From positions 1 through 64,000 of the forward strand of contig NZ_JAQIBC010000003.1 of assembly GCF_030347995.1 (NCBI RefSeq): a DNA stretch of 64,000 nucleotides, read 5' to 3'. Shown piece after piece: positions 54,813 through 63,599 of this stretch. Below the pieces are notes generated by a model, which saw only the letters and a list, made by a program, of their open reading frames with translations, was not told the DNA's origin and did not search any database. Each line of letters starts with the position of its first letter. Position 1 is the first letter of the stretch. A program made the translations under genes and the position numbers. Origin of the DNA: Sulfurovum xiamenensis. GTDB lineage: Bacteria > Campylobacterota > Campylobacteria > Campylobacterales > Sulfurovaceae.

Positions 54813-54926
54813 TTATAGAGAGAGGATAGACTCTCTTGCTTTTAAAAACATAGCAAATTCCGCTGCTGTTGTACATCCCATTTTGATCGCATAGCTTAGT
54901 AATTCTTTATTTTTTGAGTAGATCAT
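54813..54926 (-). CDS. Divergent 37-residue micro-ORF
   Basis: An ATG with AAAGGA seven bases upstream opens a frame of 37 codons (MIYSKNKELLSYAIKMG, then a helical Ala-rich part and ESILSL). It is divergent from the S24 repressor gene and its upstream region contains the shared operator repeats, so it would be controlled by the same repressor. No family is recognised and it is not hydrophobic. Confidence 0.4.
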   Translation of the reverse strand: MIYSKNKELLSYAIKMGCTTAAEFAMFLKARESILSL

Positions 54927-54948
54927 TTTCAATCCTTTGTTTTAAAAT

Positions 54949-54963
54949 ATGTCAAATTGTATA
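54949..54963. promoter_or_regulatory. Half-conserved operator copy
   Basis: ATGTCAA-A-TTGTATA keeps the left half of the palindrome at 54990; the 17 bases 54944-54960 are identical to 54985-55001. It sits in the promoter of the 37-residue ORF. Confidence 0.45.
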
Positions 54964-54989
54964 AATAAATTGTAAAATATTTAAAAAAT

Positions 54990-55004
54990 ATGTCAAATTG
55001 TCAT
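54990..55004. promoter_or_regulatory. Candidate autoregulatory operator of the S24 repressor
   Basis: ATGTCAA-A-TTGTCAT differs from a perfect palindrome at one pair and matches the recA upstream palindrome at 13 of 14 arm positions. It overlaps the -35 region of a promoter with TATAAT at 55024-55029. A further half-site TTGTCAT lies at 55030-55036, over the likely start of transcription. Confidence 0.55.
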
Positions 55005-55058
55005 ACTTTTAAGAAAAATATCTTATAATTTGTCATATATAATAAAAAAGGAGTTGAA

Positions 55059-55712
55059 ATGTTAGTGCTCAGTGAAATTATAGAAAAGTTAAAAGATGTG
55101 CTCTCTGAGAGTACAATAGGAAAAAAAGTATTTGATAAAGATGTGGCACATGCTCTGAATATCCCTCAGGCAACCTTCGCGACCATGAAAAAAAGAAACT
55201 CCATTCCCTATGAAGAGATACTGGAGTTTTGTGCACTGAAGAAGATCTCTGTGAACTGGCTCTTTTTTGACCAGGCTGTGGATATGCTCAAAGAGGAGAC
55301 AGAGAAGTTTTTCCAGGTGCACTACTTTTCAGATATCCGTGCCAGTGCGGGAGGGGGTGCAGAGGTCTTTGATGAGAACTATGAAGTGATCAATATCGAT
55401 GAGAAGATCATGCGTAATATGGTAGGGCTGGGAAATACTGAGCTTGAGGCCATCCATGTGGATGGAGAATCGATGGAACCCACTTTGCAGGATGGAAGTA
55501 TTGTTTTCATCGATAGAACACAAACCAACATCAATAAAAATGGCATCTTCATCGCATCGACTACGGGAGGGTTGTTCATCAAACGTATCCAGCAGCGTGC
55601 AGATGGGATGATAGAGCTTATCTCTGATAACAGTATGTACCCACCTCAGGCGATCGGCCCTGATGAAGTGACGATCGTAGGTAAAGTCGTAGGGAATATC
55701 GAAAGCCTATAG
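55059..55712 (+). CDS. Self-cleaving S24 (LexA/CI-type) repressor
   Basis: A 217-residue regulator. Residues about 5-70 form a phage CI-type helix-turn-helix domain (NIPQATFATMKKRNSIP, then LKKISVNWLFFD in similar form). The C-terminal S24 peptidase has Ser138 in DGESMEPTL and Lys175 in LFIKRI, 37 residues apart as in E. coli LexA (119 and 156), and a cleavage site Ala97-Gly98 in RASAGGGAEV. It should self-cleave with activated RecA. It is not in a prophage; the promoter holds repeats matching a palindrome upstream of recA. AAAGGAG precedes the ATG. Confidence 0.85.
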   Translation: MLVLSEIIEKLKDVLSESTIGKKVFDKDVAHALNIPQATFATMKKRNSIPYEEILEFCALKKISVNWLFFDQAVDMLKEETEKFFQVHYFSDIRASAGGGAEVFDENYEVINIDEKIMRNMVGLGNTELEAIHVDGESMEPTLQDGSIVFIDRTQTNINKNGIFIASTTGGLFIKRIQQRADGMIELISDNSMYPPQAIGPDEVTIVGKVVGNIESL

Positions 55713-55878
55713 TTTTCGATATTGCAAAGCAATCAAGAGCAACCAGTTGCGAGAGCCTACTGCTGACAAGCAACTAAATTGCAGTACAAGTGAGGCATTA
55801 AATGCTGAATCGTAAGTAATCTCAGCGACAAGCGTAGCTTTTAGGACTTTGTTCTAAAAGTGTCCTTTATGATGAAGT
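55713..55878. other. Hairpin-rich intergenic segment
   Basis: This stretch after the repressor is dense in short inverted repeats: ATTGC-AAA-GCAAT, GCAAC-CA-GTTGC, AGTTGC with a later GCAACT, GCATT-A-AATGC, AAGC-GTA-GCTT, and TTTTAG with CTAAAA. It may be a structured RNA or a terminator array between the convergent repressor and DksA-like genes. I recognise no family. Confidence 0.35.
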
Positions 55879-56217
55879 CTATAATAGATTTGCACACTCG
55901 ACACATCGTACACTCTCAGGGCGTATACGCATACGTTCTATCTTGATAGGTTCTTCACACTCGATACAGATACCTAACATAGGTTTGTCTATACGTAAAA
56001 GGGCATTGGTGAGCCTTGTAAGACGCAGTTTTGATTCATCCATGATCTTGTTGTTGACATGCTGCTCTCCCATGGCTTCCAGACGTGTGAGTCTCCCCAA
56101 TGAACAGTCCGGAGCAATGGGTTTTACCTTCTCTTCAAGTATGGCGATCTGTTCTTTAAGCGTATGGATACTTGTCTCTATACGCACTTTGATCTCATCT
56201 CTTTCTTCTTGCGTCAT
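55879..56217 (-). CDS. DksA/TraR zinc-finger protein
   Basis: A 112-residue protein with a helical N-terminal hairpin (to about residue 75) and a Cys4 zinc finger, GICIECEEPI and VRCVECANLL. This is the DksA/TraR layout; DksA binds RNA polymerase with ppGpp. The acidic tip residues of true DksA are not obvious, so only the family is assigned. Confidence 0.8.
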   Translation of the reverse strand: MTQEERDEIKVRIETSIHTLKEQIAILEEKVKPIAPDCSLGRLTRLEAMGEQHVNNKIMDESKLRLTRLTNALLRIDKPMLGICIECEEPIKIERMRIRPESVRCVECANLL

Positions 56218-56409
56218 ATCTGGCTACTTTATGCTATATTGGATCTATTATACACGAAATGGAACAAAATATGAAAAGAATCCATTTGTTTTAAGCAAAT
56301 CCGAAGAGAGAGGTAAGTATCTTGCCTCTAAGGTCAATAGGTGTTTTACTTGACGATAGAAATGTCATGGCACCGACAAATATAGATAGAAAAAGAGTTA
56401 AAATACATT

Positions 56410-56772
56410 ATGTTAACAATGAATGATGATCTAGAAGGTGCACTCAAAACGTACCTTGAATTGCTTGATAAAGAAGAATATTTTGAGGCACATGAAGTGC
56501 TGGAAGAGGCCTGGCATCCTTTGAGGCTCGGTGGACATCCCTTGGCGAACCTGGCAAAGGGGTTAATCAATGGGGCGATTACATTTGAACATATTAAACG
56601 TAACCGCAAAGATATGAAAAAGAAAGCGAAAACAGTTATAGCCTCTTATGAACGACATAAACATTTGTGCACAGAGAGTATTGAGCATGTAGCATTGTTT
56701 CAAAAAGCCTGTCAAAAGATCGAGTCTTTGAAAATCAGACATGCTGAGGTTTTTGATGTTTTGGTACCATAG
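56410..56772 (+). CDS. DUF309 protein
   Basis: A 120-residue helical protein with the DUF309 signature EEYFEAHEVLEEAWHPL and LAKGLINGAITFEHIKRN. Its function is unknown. The ATG at 56410 or one three codons later could be the start; neither has a strong ribosome site. Its 3' end overlaps the SagB-like gene by 17 bases. Confidence 0.75.
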   Translation: MLTMNDDLEGALKTYLELLDKEEYFEAHEVLEEAWHPLRLGGHPLANLAKGLINGAITFEHIKRNRKDMKKKAKTVIASYERHKHLCTESIEHVALFQKACQKIESLKIRHAEVFDVLVP

Positions 56773-58030
56773 TACAACCAAACACTCCTACAATTCTGTA
56801 CGCACCAATCCTAACAGGCTCTCTTGGGAGGATCAACCCAGTACCTATAAAAACTATCCAGTACAGTATGAAAAACGAAAATTGGATCTGGAAAAAGAAG
56901 CAGACCATTTTCTATACCATATTGCAGGATTGACTGCAAAGAAAAGTTATCCAAGCGGAGAGTATTACCTGCGCATCAACCCTTCTGCAGGTGCGCTCTA
57001 CCCTAATGAACTCTATTTTCAGGCACGAGGGGTAGAAGGTATAGAAGATGGTATATACCATTATGAAGTACGTTCCTCCTCTTTGACACTGCTACAACGT
57101 ATTACCAAACAGGAGGGATTAGAACCTTATTTGGGATATAGCACCGCTATGCAAGGGTACCTGTTTTTGGTCTCTGCTGTTTATTATCGTTCTTCGTGGA
57201 AATATAAGAACCGTGCCTTCAGATATTGTCTTCTGGATGCGGGACACCTTTTAGGGAGCATAGAAGCATCCGCATTGCTTCAATCGAATGCAGTGGAAGT
57301 GCGGTATGATATAGACAGAGAAAAACTTAATCTTATGTTCGGGTTTGGGGAGAGAGAGTGGTTCTTGTCTGGGTGTGCTATGGTGAGACCGATAGAAGGA
57401 GAGAAAGTAGACCCCATAGAGTTCTCCCTCCCTTATGTTGAAGCCAGTGGAACCTTTGAACGTAATGCACTTATAGAACAGGCGTATCATGAAACAATGC
57501 AGTTGGGATCCTGCAGACGGGAAGTGAAAGCCCCTACGTTTACCTATAATACGACAAAACTCCAAGAGACGATCTTTACACGTAGATCCCAGCGAGGTTT
57601 TCAGGAAGGTGCGATCACCAAGGGACAGTTTAATTATATTATGGAAGCGATACACCAGCCTGTACCCAGTGACTGCGATGAAGAGGTCTCTGTGTATGTC
57701 GTCATCAACCGGGTGCTTGATATGCCGTTGGGACTCTATAAAGAAGGTGAGTATATAAAGTATGGAGACTTTGCCAGAAAAGCGGGGTATTTGAGTTTGG
57801 AACAGTATAGTCTCTCCATGCAGGGAGCGGTAGCCTTTTTCCTCACTTCCAAAGGAGAGAACTATCAGGCACTTTACCAGAAAGCCGGCATTATAGGACA
57901 TAGACTTTATATGGCTTCACTCTATATGGGTATAGGGTGTTCTGGTATCGGGGCCTATTATGATGACGAGGTCAATGCATTTGTGGAGAATGAGGAAATG
58001 GTACTCTATGCGTTGGCGATAGGCAAGTAA
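56756..58030 (+). CDS. SagB-type double nitroreductase-domain protein
   Basis: A 424-residue FMN oxidoreductase-like protein. Residues about 1-215 and 245-424 are two nitroreductase-fold halves: YHSTTKHSYNS and RINPSAGALYPNELYF, LLDAGHLLGSIEASALL in the first; FTRRSQRGF, QGAVAFFLTS and GHRLYMASLYMGIGCSGIGAYY in the second. SagB enzymes oxidise azolines in peptide natural products, but stand-alone members of unknown role are widespread and no cyclodehydratase gene is nearby. The ATG at 56756 follows GAGG. Confidence 0.75.
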   Translation: MFWYHSTTKHSYNSVRTNPNRLSWEDQPSTYKNYPVQYEKRKLDLEKEADHFLYHIAGLTAKKSYPSGEYYLRINPSAGALYPNELYFQARGVEGIEDGIYHYEVRSSSLTLLQRITKQEGLEPYLGYSTAMQGYLFLVSAVYYRSSWKYKNRAFRYCLLDAGHLLGSIEASALLQSNAVEVRYDIDREKLNLMFGFGEREWFLSGCAMVRPIEGEKVDPIEFSLPYVEASGTFERNALIEQAYHETMQLGSCRREVKAPTFTYNTTKLQETIFTRRSQRGFQEGAITKGQFNYIMEAIHQPVPSDCDEEVSVYVVINRVLDMPLGLYKEGEYIKYGDFARKAGYLSLEQYSLSMQGAVAFFLTSKGENYQALYQKAGIIGHRLYMASLYMGIGCSGIGAYYDDEVNAFVENEEMVLYALAIGK

Positions 58031-58045
58031 GCCCTATGGGGTTAT

Positions 58046-58378
58046 CTAGTGTTTAAACCGATACCCCAAAGCTTCCAAATAGGTACGCAGCAGTTCAGGG
58101 ATGTCTCCTTGGAACTCCAAAGTGTCATCTTTGAGCGTACCTCCTGTACCAAGCTTTTTTTTAAGCGTTTTGAGCAGAGCCTGAAGATCTGTTTTATCTA
58201 AGTAAAAAGGTTTGACGATGGTAACCACTTTACCTCGTCGTTTCTCTTTTGCAACATGCAATTGATGTTTCTCTGGCGGTCTGATCTCTGTAGAGGTTTT
58301 TTGAGAGGGTTTCTTTTTATTGTCCGATGACCATCCCTCTTCAAAATGTGCACCCATTTCAAAAAGATTTTCTTTCAT
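58046..58378 (-). CDS. SUI1/YciH-family translation factor-like protein
   Basis: A 110-residue protein. A charged N-terminal tail (to about residue 45) leads into a SUI1 domain: KVVTIVKPFYLDKTDLQALL, KKKLGTGGTLKDDTLEFQGD and a closing ALGYRFKH, like bacterial YciH and eukaryotic eIF1. The start is ten bases after the stop of a 32-residue ORF whose end overlaps its ribosome site. Confidence 0.85.
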   Translation of the reverse strand: MKENLFEMGAHFEEGWSSDNKKKPSQKTSTEIRPPEKHQLHVAKEKRRGKVVTIVKPFYLDKTDLQALLKTLKKKLGTGGTLKDDTLEFQGDIPELLRTYLEALGYRFKH

Positions 58379-58387
58379 CGCTTTTCC

Positions 58388-58486
58388 TTAATTATAATCT
58401 GTATCAAATAGTATACCCAATACAACCATCAGTACTAAAAGAAAAATAAATACTTTATAGAGTGTTGCATCACTAGGGAGTTTCAT
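58388..58486 (-). CDS. Small single-span membrane ORF (32 residues)
   Basis: The frame MKLPSDATLYKVFIFLLVLM continues VVLGILFDTDYN and stops. It has one clear membrane segment with a polar N-terminus. It starts two bases after the yaaA stop and its stop codon overlaps the ribosome site of the SUI1 gene, so it fits into an operon yaaA, this ORF, sui1. No family is recognised. Confidence 0.5.
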   Translation of the reverse strand: MKLPSDATLYKVFIFLLVLMVVLGILFDTDYN

Positions 58487-58488
58487 CT

Positions 58489-59223
58489 TTACCCTATCTC
58501 ATAAATGATTTCAGTTTTATTTTTTTTCGTTTGGATCTCTTGAATACTCAGCCCTTCTATAGGCAGTTTCATGAACGCTTCGAGGGTTTCTATACCCGCT
58601 TTGGCGATCTCACGCAGGACGATACCTCTATACGCCTTTGCCCAATGACTAACGACTTTCCCCTCTTTGATGAACTTGAGTGTAGTATAGGGTTTGGTGG
58701 GTTTATAGAATTTGTCATAAAAACCTGCACGGAGATCCAGTATCTCATCCTCAGCCAGGTATGCTTCCATCAGTTCTGCAGCGTGTTCATGGTAAAACTT
58801 CTCTGTTTTGATGCCACCGACAGCCTCTCCCTGTTTGAGTTTATACTCAGGGATGAGGTCTGAAGCACGGATGGGACCAAACAGGTTTGAAAAGAGGATG
58901 ACATGGCTGTCGATATATGCTTGTGCCTTCTCATCCAATGCATCATACCCCAGATGGTCAAATGCTACACCTGTATATCTTTGAATGGCTTTCATCGTAA
59001 GTTCATGAATGATATCTTTTTTGTGTGCAAGGATATCTGCTTCTTTTTTGAGTCCGAACATTTTTGACAGTGTGGGGATATCCCCTTTTTGCAATACATT
59101 AGTATAGGTATGCAGGAGTTTGGTTCTGTAAGGCAAAAGCGCTTCAAAGAGTAATGTACTAGGATCGAAAGAGCGTTCTCCACCTGTTTTTTTGGTTTCA
59201 CTTGGTGCCAGTAGTATTTTCAT
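58489..59223 (-). CDS. yaaA: YaaA (DUF328/UPF0246) peroxide-stress protein
   Basis: A 244-residue cytoplasmic protein: MKILLAPSETKK at the start, AIQRYTGVAFDHLGYDAL, HVILFSNLFGPIRASDLIPEY and later SHWAKAYRGIVLREIAKAGI. In E. coli, YaaA limits free iron during peroxide stress. Length matches the family. Confidence 0.88.
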   Translation of the reverse strand: MKILLAPSETKKTGGERSFDPSTLLFEALLPYRTKLLHTYTNVLQKGDIPTLSKMFGLKKEADILAHKKDIIHELTMKAIQRYTGVAFDHLGYDALDEKAQAYIDSHVILFSNLFGPIRASDLIPEYKLKQGEAVGGIKTEKFYHEHAAELMEAYLAEDEILDLRAGFYDKFYKPTKPYTTLKFIKEGKVVSHWAKAYRGIVLREIAKAGIETLEAFMKLPIEGLSIQEIQTKKNKTEIIYEIG

Positions 59224-59313
59224 TCTATATAGCCTATGATCTTCATTTTATGTGGGTGTATTCTATAGAAATTACCTAAAAAAGAGAAATTTTTACAAAT
59301 TTACCTAAAACCC

Positions 59314-59342
59314 TTGACATTGAAAACTTTTTTGTCTATAAT
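59314..59342 (+). promoter_or_regulatory. Consensus sigma-70 promoter of the tRNA cluster
   Basis: TTGACA (59314-59319) and TATAAT (59337-59342) are both perfect and 17 bases apart, 38 bases before the first tRNA. It is the best promoter match in the window, as expected for stable RNA. Confidence 0.85.
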
Positions 59343-59380
59343 TCCCGTCCATTTTAAGTATAACAACTTTTAATGATGGT

Positions 59381-59457
59381 GCTGGTGTAGCTCAGTTGGC
59401 TAGAGCAGCTGATTTGTAATCAGCAGGTCGGGGGTTCGAGTCCCTTCACCAGCTCCA
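59381..59457 (+). tRNA. tRNA-Thr (TGT)
   Basis: The 7-bp acceptor stem GCTGGTG/CACCAGC, the GGTTCGAGTCC T-arm and an encoded CCA end are present. The anticodon loop TTTGTAA gives TGT. First gene of a tRNA cluster ahead of tuf. Confidence 0.95.
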
Positions 59458-59506
59458 TGAAAAAATATAATTATCAGTGTTTGACCAGTAATGATTTAAA
59501 CATTAT

Positions 59507-59591
<85 letters not shown>

Positions 59592-59613
59592 TATGTTAAA
59601 TCGCATAAAAGAT

Positions 59614-59689
59614 GCGGGCGTAGCTCAGTGGCTAGAGGTCCTGCCTTCCAAGCAGGCTGTCGAGGGTTCGAATCCCTTCGCCCGCTCCA
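59614..59689 (+). tRNA. tRNA-Gly (TCC)
   Basis: Acceptor stem GCGGGCG/CGCCCGC, T-arm GGTTCGAATCC and encoded CCA are present. The anticodon loop CTTCCAA gives TCC. Confidence 0.95.
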
Positions 59690-59807
59690 TAAACTGGGAG
59701 CTGTGTGAATTATGTATTTAACAGACTAATAACTTCACATATAAAAGCTTTCCTTTTTTATTCATTTATGACTTTGACGCACGCATTTAATTATATACAA
59801 TAGAGTT

Positions 59808-59882
<75 letters not shown>

Positions 59883-59895
59883 CCCTCCATGATGG

Positions 59896-59937
59896 TATGG
59901 ACAAAAGTATTACAGCTTTGTAATAGTTCTGTCCATA
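59896..59937 (+). other. Hairpin between tRNA-Thr and tuf
   Basis: TATGGACA (59896-59903) pairs perfectly with TGTCCATA (59930-59937), with an inner ATTAC/GTAAT stem. It may act in processing or partial termination between the tRNA and tuf. A -10-like TATAAT follows at 59965-59970, so tuf probably also has its own promoter. Confidence 0.45.
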
Positions 59938-60005
59938 TAGGTATGGGGTCTAAGAAAATTTAGGTATAATACTGCCTTTAAATCATATTACGCTAGGAGA
60001 ATAGC

Positions 60006-61214
60006 ATGGCTAAAGAAAAATTCGAACGAACGAAACCGCATGTTAACATCGGTACTATCGGTCACGTTGACCACGGTAAAACTACATTGACAGCTGCAAT
60101 CACAATGTGTTTAGGTCTTAAAACTGGTGCTGCAGCAATGGATTATGATCAAATCGATAACGCACCTGAAGAGAGAGAAAGAGGAATTACAATTGCTACT
60201 TCTCACGTAGAGTATGAAACAGAAACTAGACACTATGCTCACGTTGACTGTCCAGGTCACGCGGACTACGTTAAAAACATGATTACTGGTGCTGCTCAAA
60301 TGGACGGTGCGATCCTTGTTATCGCTGCGACTGATGGTCCAATGGCACAAACTAGAGAGCACATCCTTCTTTCTAAGCAAGTAGGTGTACCTTACATCGT
60401 TGTATTCTTGAACAAAGAAGACCAACTTGATGAAGAAGATAAAGAAGAGATGTTAGAGCTTGTAGAGATGGAAGTACGTGAACTTCTTTCTGAGTATGAC
60501 TTCCCAGGTGACGATACTCCAATCGTAGCTGGTTCTGCATTTAAAGCACTTGAAGAAGCTAAAGCTGGTACAGCTGGTGAGTGGTCTGAAAAGATTTACA
60601 AACTAATGGACGAAGTAGATGCATACATTCCTGAGCCAGTAAGAGAAACTGATAAAGATTTCCTAATGGCTATCGAAGATATCTTTACTATCCAAGGTCG
60701 TGGTACAGTTGTAACTGGTAAAGTTGACAGAGGTACTGTATGTGTGGGTAACGAAGTTGAGATCGTTGGTCTTAAAGATACTCAAAAAACAACTGTAACT
60801 GGTGTTGAAATGTTCCGTAAAGAAATGGATTGTGGTGAAGCTGGTGATAACTGTGGTGTTCTTATCCGTGGTATCGATAAAGAAGCTGTACAAAGAGGTA
60901 TGGTACTTTGTAAGCCAGGTTCAATCACTCCGCACACTTCATTTGAAGCTGAGATCTATGTTCTTACTAAAGAAGAGGGTGGTAGACACACTCCATTCTT
61001 TAACAACTATAGACCACAGTTCTACGTTCGTACAACAGACGTAACAGGTTCAGTTCAACTTCAAGAAGGTACTGAAATGGTTATGCCAGGAGACAACGTT
61101 AAAATCAATGTTGAGCTTATCGCTCCTGTTGCACTTGATGAAGGTACTAAGTTCGCTATCCGTGAAGGTGGTAGAACAGTTGGTGCCGGTGTTGTTTCTA
61201 AGATTATTGCTTAA
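60006..61214 (+). CDS. tuf: Elongation factor Tu
   Basis: A 402-residue GTPase delivering aminoacyl-tRNA to the ribosome. G motifs: GHVDHGKT (about residues 18-25), RGITI, DCPGH (about 80), NKED and the following G5 region. The C-terminus [15 protein letters not shown] is standard. Codon use is strongly biased to AAC, GGT and GTT, as expected for a highly expressed gene. Confidence 0.98.
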   Translation: MAKEKFERTKPHVNIGTIGHVDHGKTTLTAAITMCLGLKTGAAAMDYDQIDNAPEERERGITIATSHVEYETETRHYAHVDCPGHADYVKNMITGAAQMDGAILVIAATDGPMAQTREHILLSKQVGVPYIVVFLNKEDQLDEEDKEEMLELVEMEVRELLSEYDFPGDDTPIVAGSAFKALEEAKAGTAGEWSEKIYKLMDEVDAYIPEPVRETDKDFLMAIEDIFTIQGRGTVVTGKVDRGTVCVGNEVEIVGLKDTQKTTVTGVEMFRKEMDCGEAGDNCGVLIRGIDKEAVQRGMVLCKPGSITPHTSFEAEIYVLTKEEGGRHTPFFNNYRPQFYVRTTDVTGSVQLQEGTEMVMPGDNVKINVELIAPVALDEGTKFAIREGGRTVGAGVVSKIIA

Positions 61215-61265
61215 TAACACCATGCAGGAGGCTTGCCTCTTGCGCACTTATCATAGGAGATAACA

Positions 61266-61418
61266 ATGAGAGAAACAGTTCACTTAGGTTGTGAGAAATG
61301 TACAAGACGTAACTATCACACCAATAAAAACAAGAAAACGACAACAGAGAAACTTGCTCTTAAAAAGTATTGTAAATGGTGTAAGTGCCATACAGTACAC
61401 AAAGAGATGAAGCTGTAA
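61266..61418 (+). CDS. rpmG: 50S ribosomal protein L33
   Basis: A 50-residue basic protein, [19 protein letters not shown], with two Cys pairs (C-E-K-C and C-K-W-C-K-C), the zinc-binding form. Ribosome site TAGGAG precedes the ATG. It has the standard place between tuf and tRNA-Trp. Confidence 0.95.
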   Translation: MRETVHLGCEKCTRRNYHTNKNKKTTTEKLALKKYCKWCKCHTVHKEMKL

Positions 61419-61469
61419 TCGGAGACTTTTGTTAAATACTATCGGGCTTTGTCCCATAGTATCATTTCT

Positions 61470-61545
61470 AGGCCAATAGCTCAGTTGGTAGAGCACTGGT
61501 CTCCAAAACCAGGTGCCGGGGGTTCGAGTCCCTCTTGGCCTGCCA
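61470..61545 (+). tRNA. tRNA-Trp (CCA)
   Basis: Acceptor stem AGGCCAA/TTGGCCT, T-arm GGTTCGAGTCC and encoded CCA are present. The anticodon loop CTCCAAA gives CCA. Confidence 0.95.
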
Positions 61546-61563
61546 CAAGTAAAGGTAATATAT

Positions 61564-61743
61564 ATGGGAAAACTTTCAACATTTATAGCACACGCGAAAG
61601 CGGAGATTCATAAAGTTATATTTCCAACAAAAGTACAAGTAAGACAAGCATTTTTAGCAGTTGTTCTCGTAGTAACTGTAATATCAATTTTTTTAGCATT
61701 GGTCGACTTTCTCATGTCATCAATCGTATCATCAGTTTTATAG
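61564..61743 (+). CDS. secE: Protein translocase subunit SecE
   Basis: A 59-residue single-span form of SecE: an amphipathic helix AHAKAEIHKVIFPTKVQVRQ followed by one membrane helix (about 28-52). The ATG at 61564 follows AAAGG; the frame upstream lies in tRNA-Trp. It is eight bases from nusG. Confidence 0.93.
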   Translation: MGKLSTFIAHAKAEIHKVIFPTKVQVRQAFLAVVLVVTVISIFLALVDFLMSSIVSSVL

Positions 61744-61751
61744 GATAGACA

Positions 61752-62282
61752 ATGGCTTATCAATGGTATGCAATTCAAACATATTCAGGTTCTGAGCAAG
61801 CTGTAAAAAGAGCGATCGAACAACTTGTAAAAGATCATGGGATTGAAGAGAAGCTTGAACGTGTAGTCGTTCCTACAGAAGAAGTGATCGAAGTTAAAAA
61901 CGGCGTAAAAAAGATTACTGAAAGAACATTGTATTCTGGGTATGCTTTCGCACATATAGACCTGGATACTGACCTCTGGCATAAGATACAATCTTTGCCA
62001 AGAGTATCTAGATTTATCGGTGAACAAAAGACACCTACTGCACTTTCAGAGGCAGATATCAAAGTGATTTTAGACAAAATGGAGCAAAAAGCTGCACCAA
62101 GACCTAAAGTTGATTTTGAAACAGGCGAAATGGTACGTATTATTGATGGTCCGTTCGCAAACTTTACAGGTATGGTAGAAGAGTATGATCTTGACCATGG
62201 TAAGTTAAAGTTGAATGTTTCAATCTTTGGTAGAAATACACCGGTTGAAATACTCTACACACAAGTAGAAAAAATACTATAA
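61752..62282 (+). CDS. nusG: Transcription termination/antitermination factor NusG
   Basis: A 176-residue factor bridging RNA polymerase and Rho or the ribosome. The NGN domain begins WYAIQTYSGSEQAVKRAIEQ; a KOW domain follows with GEMVRIIDGPFANFTGMVEE. Standard length and place before rplK. Confidence 0.96.
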   Translation: MAYQWYAIQTYSGSEQAVKRAIEQLVKDHGIEEKLERVVVPTEEVIEVKNGVKKITERTLYSGYAFAHIDLDTDLWHKIQSLPRVSRFIGEQKTPTALSEADIKVILDKMEQKAAPRPKVDFETGEMVRIIDGPFANFTGMVEEYDLDHGKLKLNVSIFGRNTPVEILYTQVEKIL

Positions 62283-62316
62283 GACCTAAAGGTCAATTCA
62301 AACAAAGGAAGAACAG

Positions 62317-62742
62317 ATGGCAAAAAAGATAACTGAAAAGTTCAAAATGATGATCCCAGCTGGATCAGCAAATCCATCACCACCGGTAGGTCCTGCACTT
62401 GGACAACGTGGTGTAAACATTATGGAGTTTTGTAAAGCTTTTAATGAAAAAACAAAAGATAAAATGGGATATAAGATTCCTGTGATCGTTACAGTATATG
62501 CAGACAGAAGTTTTACATTTGAAACAAAACAACCGCCTGCAAGTGACCTTATCAAAAAAGCAGCAAACATTAAAAAAGGCACGGATAATCCACTTCTTAA
62601 CAAAGTTGGAACTATCACTAAAGCAAAATTAGACGAAATTATCGATCAAAAAATTGCTGACCTTAACACAAACGACAGAGAAATGGCAGCGAATATTATT
62701 GCTGGTTCTTGTAAAAGTATGGGTGTTGAGATCGTAGACTAG
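62317..62742 (+). CDS. rplK: 50S ribosomal protein L11
   Basis: A 141-residue protein of the GTPase-associated centre. Conserved [32 protein letters not shown] and the C-terminal [11 protein letters not shown] are present. AAAGGAAG precedes the ATG. Confidence 0.97.
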   Translation: MAKKITEKFKMMIPAGSANPSPPVGPALGQRGVNIMEFCKAFNEKTKDKMGYKIPVIVTVYADRSFTFETKQPPASDLIKKAANIKKGTDNPLLNKVGTITKAKLDEIIDQKIADLNTNDREMAANIIAGSCKSMGVEIVD

Positions 62743-62806
62743 TCTTTTTAAAGACAATCATAACCACATGATTTGAAATGTGGGAGCACATAAAGCGGAG
62801 AATAAA

Positions 62807-63511
62807 ATGGCAAAAAAACCAAGTAAAAGAAGAGAAGCACTACTTAAACTAGTAGATGTGACTAAAACATATAGTGTTGATGAAGCAATGGCTACACTTA
62901 AAAACCTTAAATCGGCTAAATTTGATGAAACAGTTGAAGTTGCACTTAACTTGAACGTTGACCCAAGACATGCAGATCAAATGGTTAGAGGATCAGTTGT
63001 TCTTCCTAATGGAACTGGTAAAACAGTAAGAGTAGCAGTATTTGCAAAAGACGCTAAAGCTGATGAAGCAAAAGCAGCAGGTGCAGATTTGGTAGGTTCT
63101 ACAGATCTTATCGAATCAATTCAAGCGGGTAACATTGATTTTGATATCGTTATCTCAACACCAGACATGATGGGTGTTCTTGGTAAAGTAGCAAGAATCC
63201 TTGGGCCAAAAGGACTTATGCCAAACCCTAAGACTGGTACGGTAACGATGGATGTGGCTAAAGCAGTTGAGAATGCAAAAGGTGGACAGGTTAACTTTAG
63301 AGTAGACAAAAAAGGTAACATCCACGCTGGTATCGGTAAAGTTTCTTTTTCAGAAGAGAAGATCAAAGAAAACTTTGTAACACTTCTTGAAACGATCAAT
63401 AAAGCAAAACCAGCATCTGCAAAAGGTAGATATATCACGAATGGTGCGATTTCACTTACAATGAGCCCATCTATCACTTTAGATACAGCAGAATTAATGG
63501 AGATGAAATAA
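62807..63511 (+). CDS. rplA: 50S ribosomal protein L1
   Basis: A 234-residue protein of the L1 stalk. The ATG at 62807 follows GCGGAG; an in-frame ATG at 62780 would add nine residues. Visible are [36 protein letters not shown] and [14 protein letters not shown]. Small stems upstream (CCACAT with ATGTGG) may be part of L1 feedback control of the L11 operon. Confidence 0.97.
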   Translation: MAKKPSKRREALLKLVDVTKTYSVDEAMATLKNLKSAKFDETVEVALNLNVDPRHADQMVRGSVVLPNGTGKTVRVAVFAKDAKADEAKAAGADLVGSTDLIESIQAGNIDFDIVISTPDMMGVLGKVARILGPKGLMPNPKTGTVTMDVAKAVENAKGGQVNFRVDKKGNIHAGIGKVSFSEEKIKENFVTLLETINKAKPASAKGRYITNGAISLTMSPSITLDTAELMEMK

Positions 63512-63520
63512 TCCATGCAT

Positions 63521-63541
63521 AAAGAAGGCTGTGCCTTCTTT
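63521..63541 (+). other. Hairpin after rplA
   Basis: AAAGAAGGC-TGT-GCCTTCTTT is a perfect 9-bp stem nine bases after the rplA stop codon, followed by AT-rich sequence. It could be a weak terminator or a processing site. Confidence 0.5.
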
Positions 63542-63551
63542 ATATTATCTT

Positions 63552-63583
63552 CAAATAAAAACTACGGGTGTAGTTTTTGTTTG
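63552..63583 (+). terminator. Second hairpin after rplA, terminator-like
   Basis: A 14-bp stem around GGGT (AAAAACTAC with GTAGTTTTT at its core, one G-T pair further out) with Ts in the right arm. It separates rplKA from rplJ and probably attenuates transcription. Confidence 0.5.
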
Positions 63584-63599
63584 AGGGTAATTTTTACTA

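Noticed and set aside
55059-55712. Prophage around the S24 repressor
   Set aside because: No integrase, replication, capsid or lysis genes occur on either side; the neighbours are moeA and a DksA-like gene.
57251-57901. 216-residue open frame on the - strand
   Set aside because: Fully antisense to the SagB-type gene, with no recognisable motif or ribosome site.
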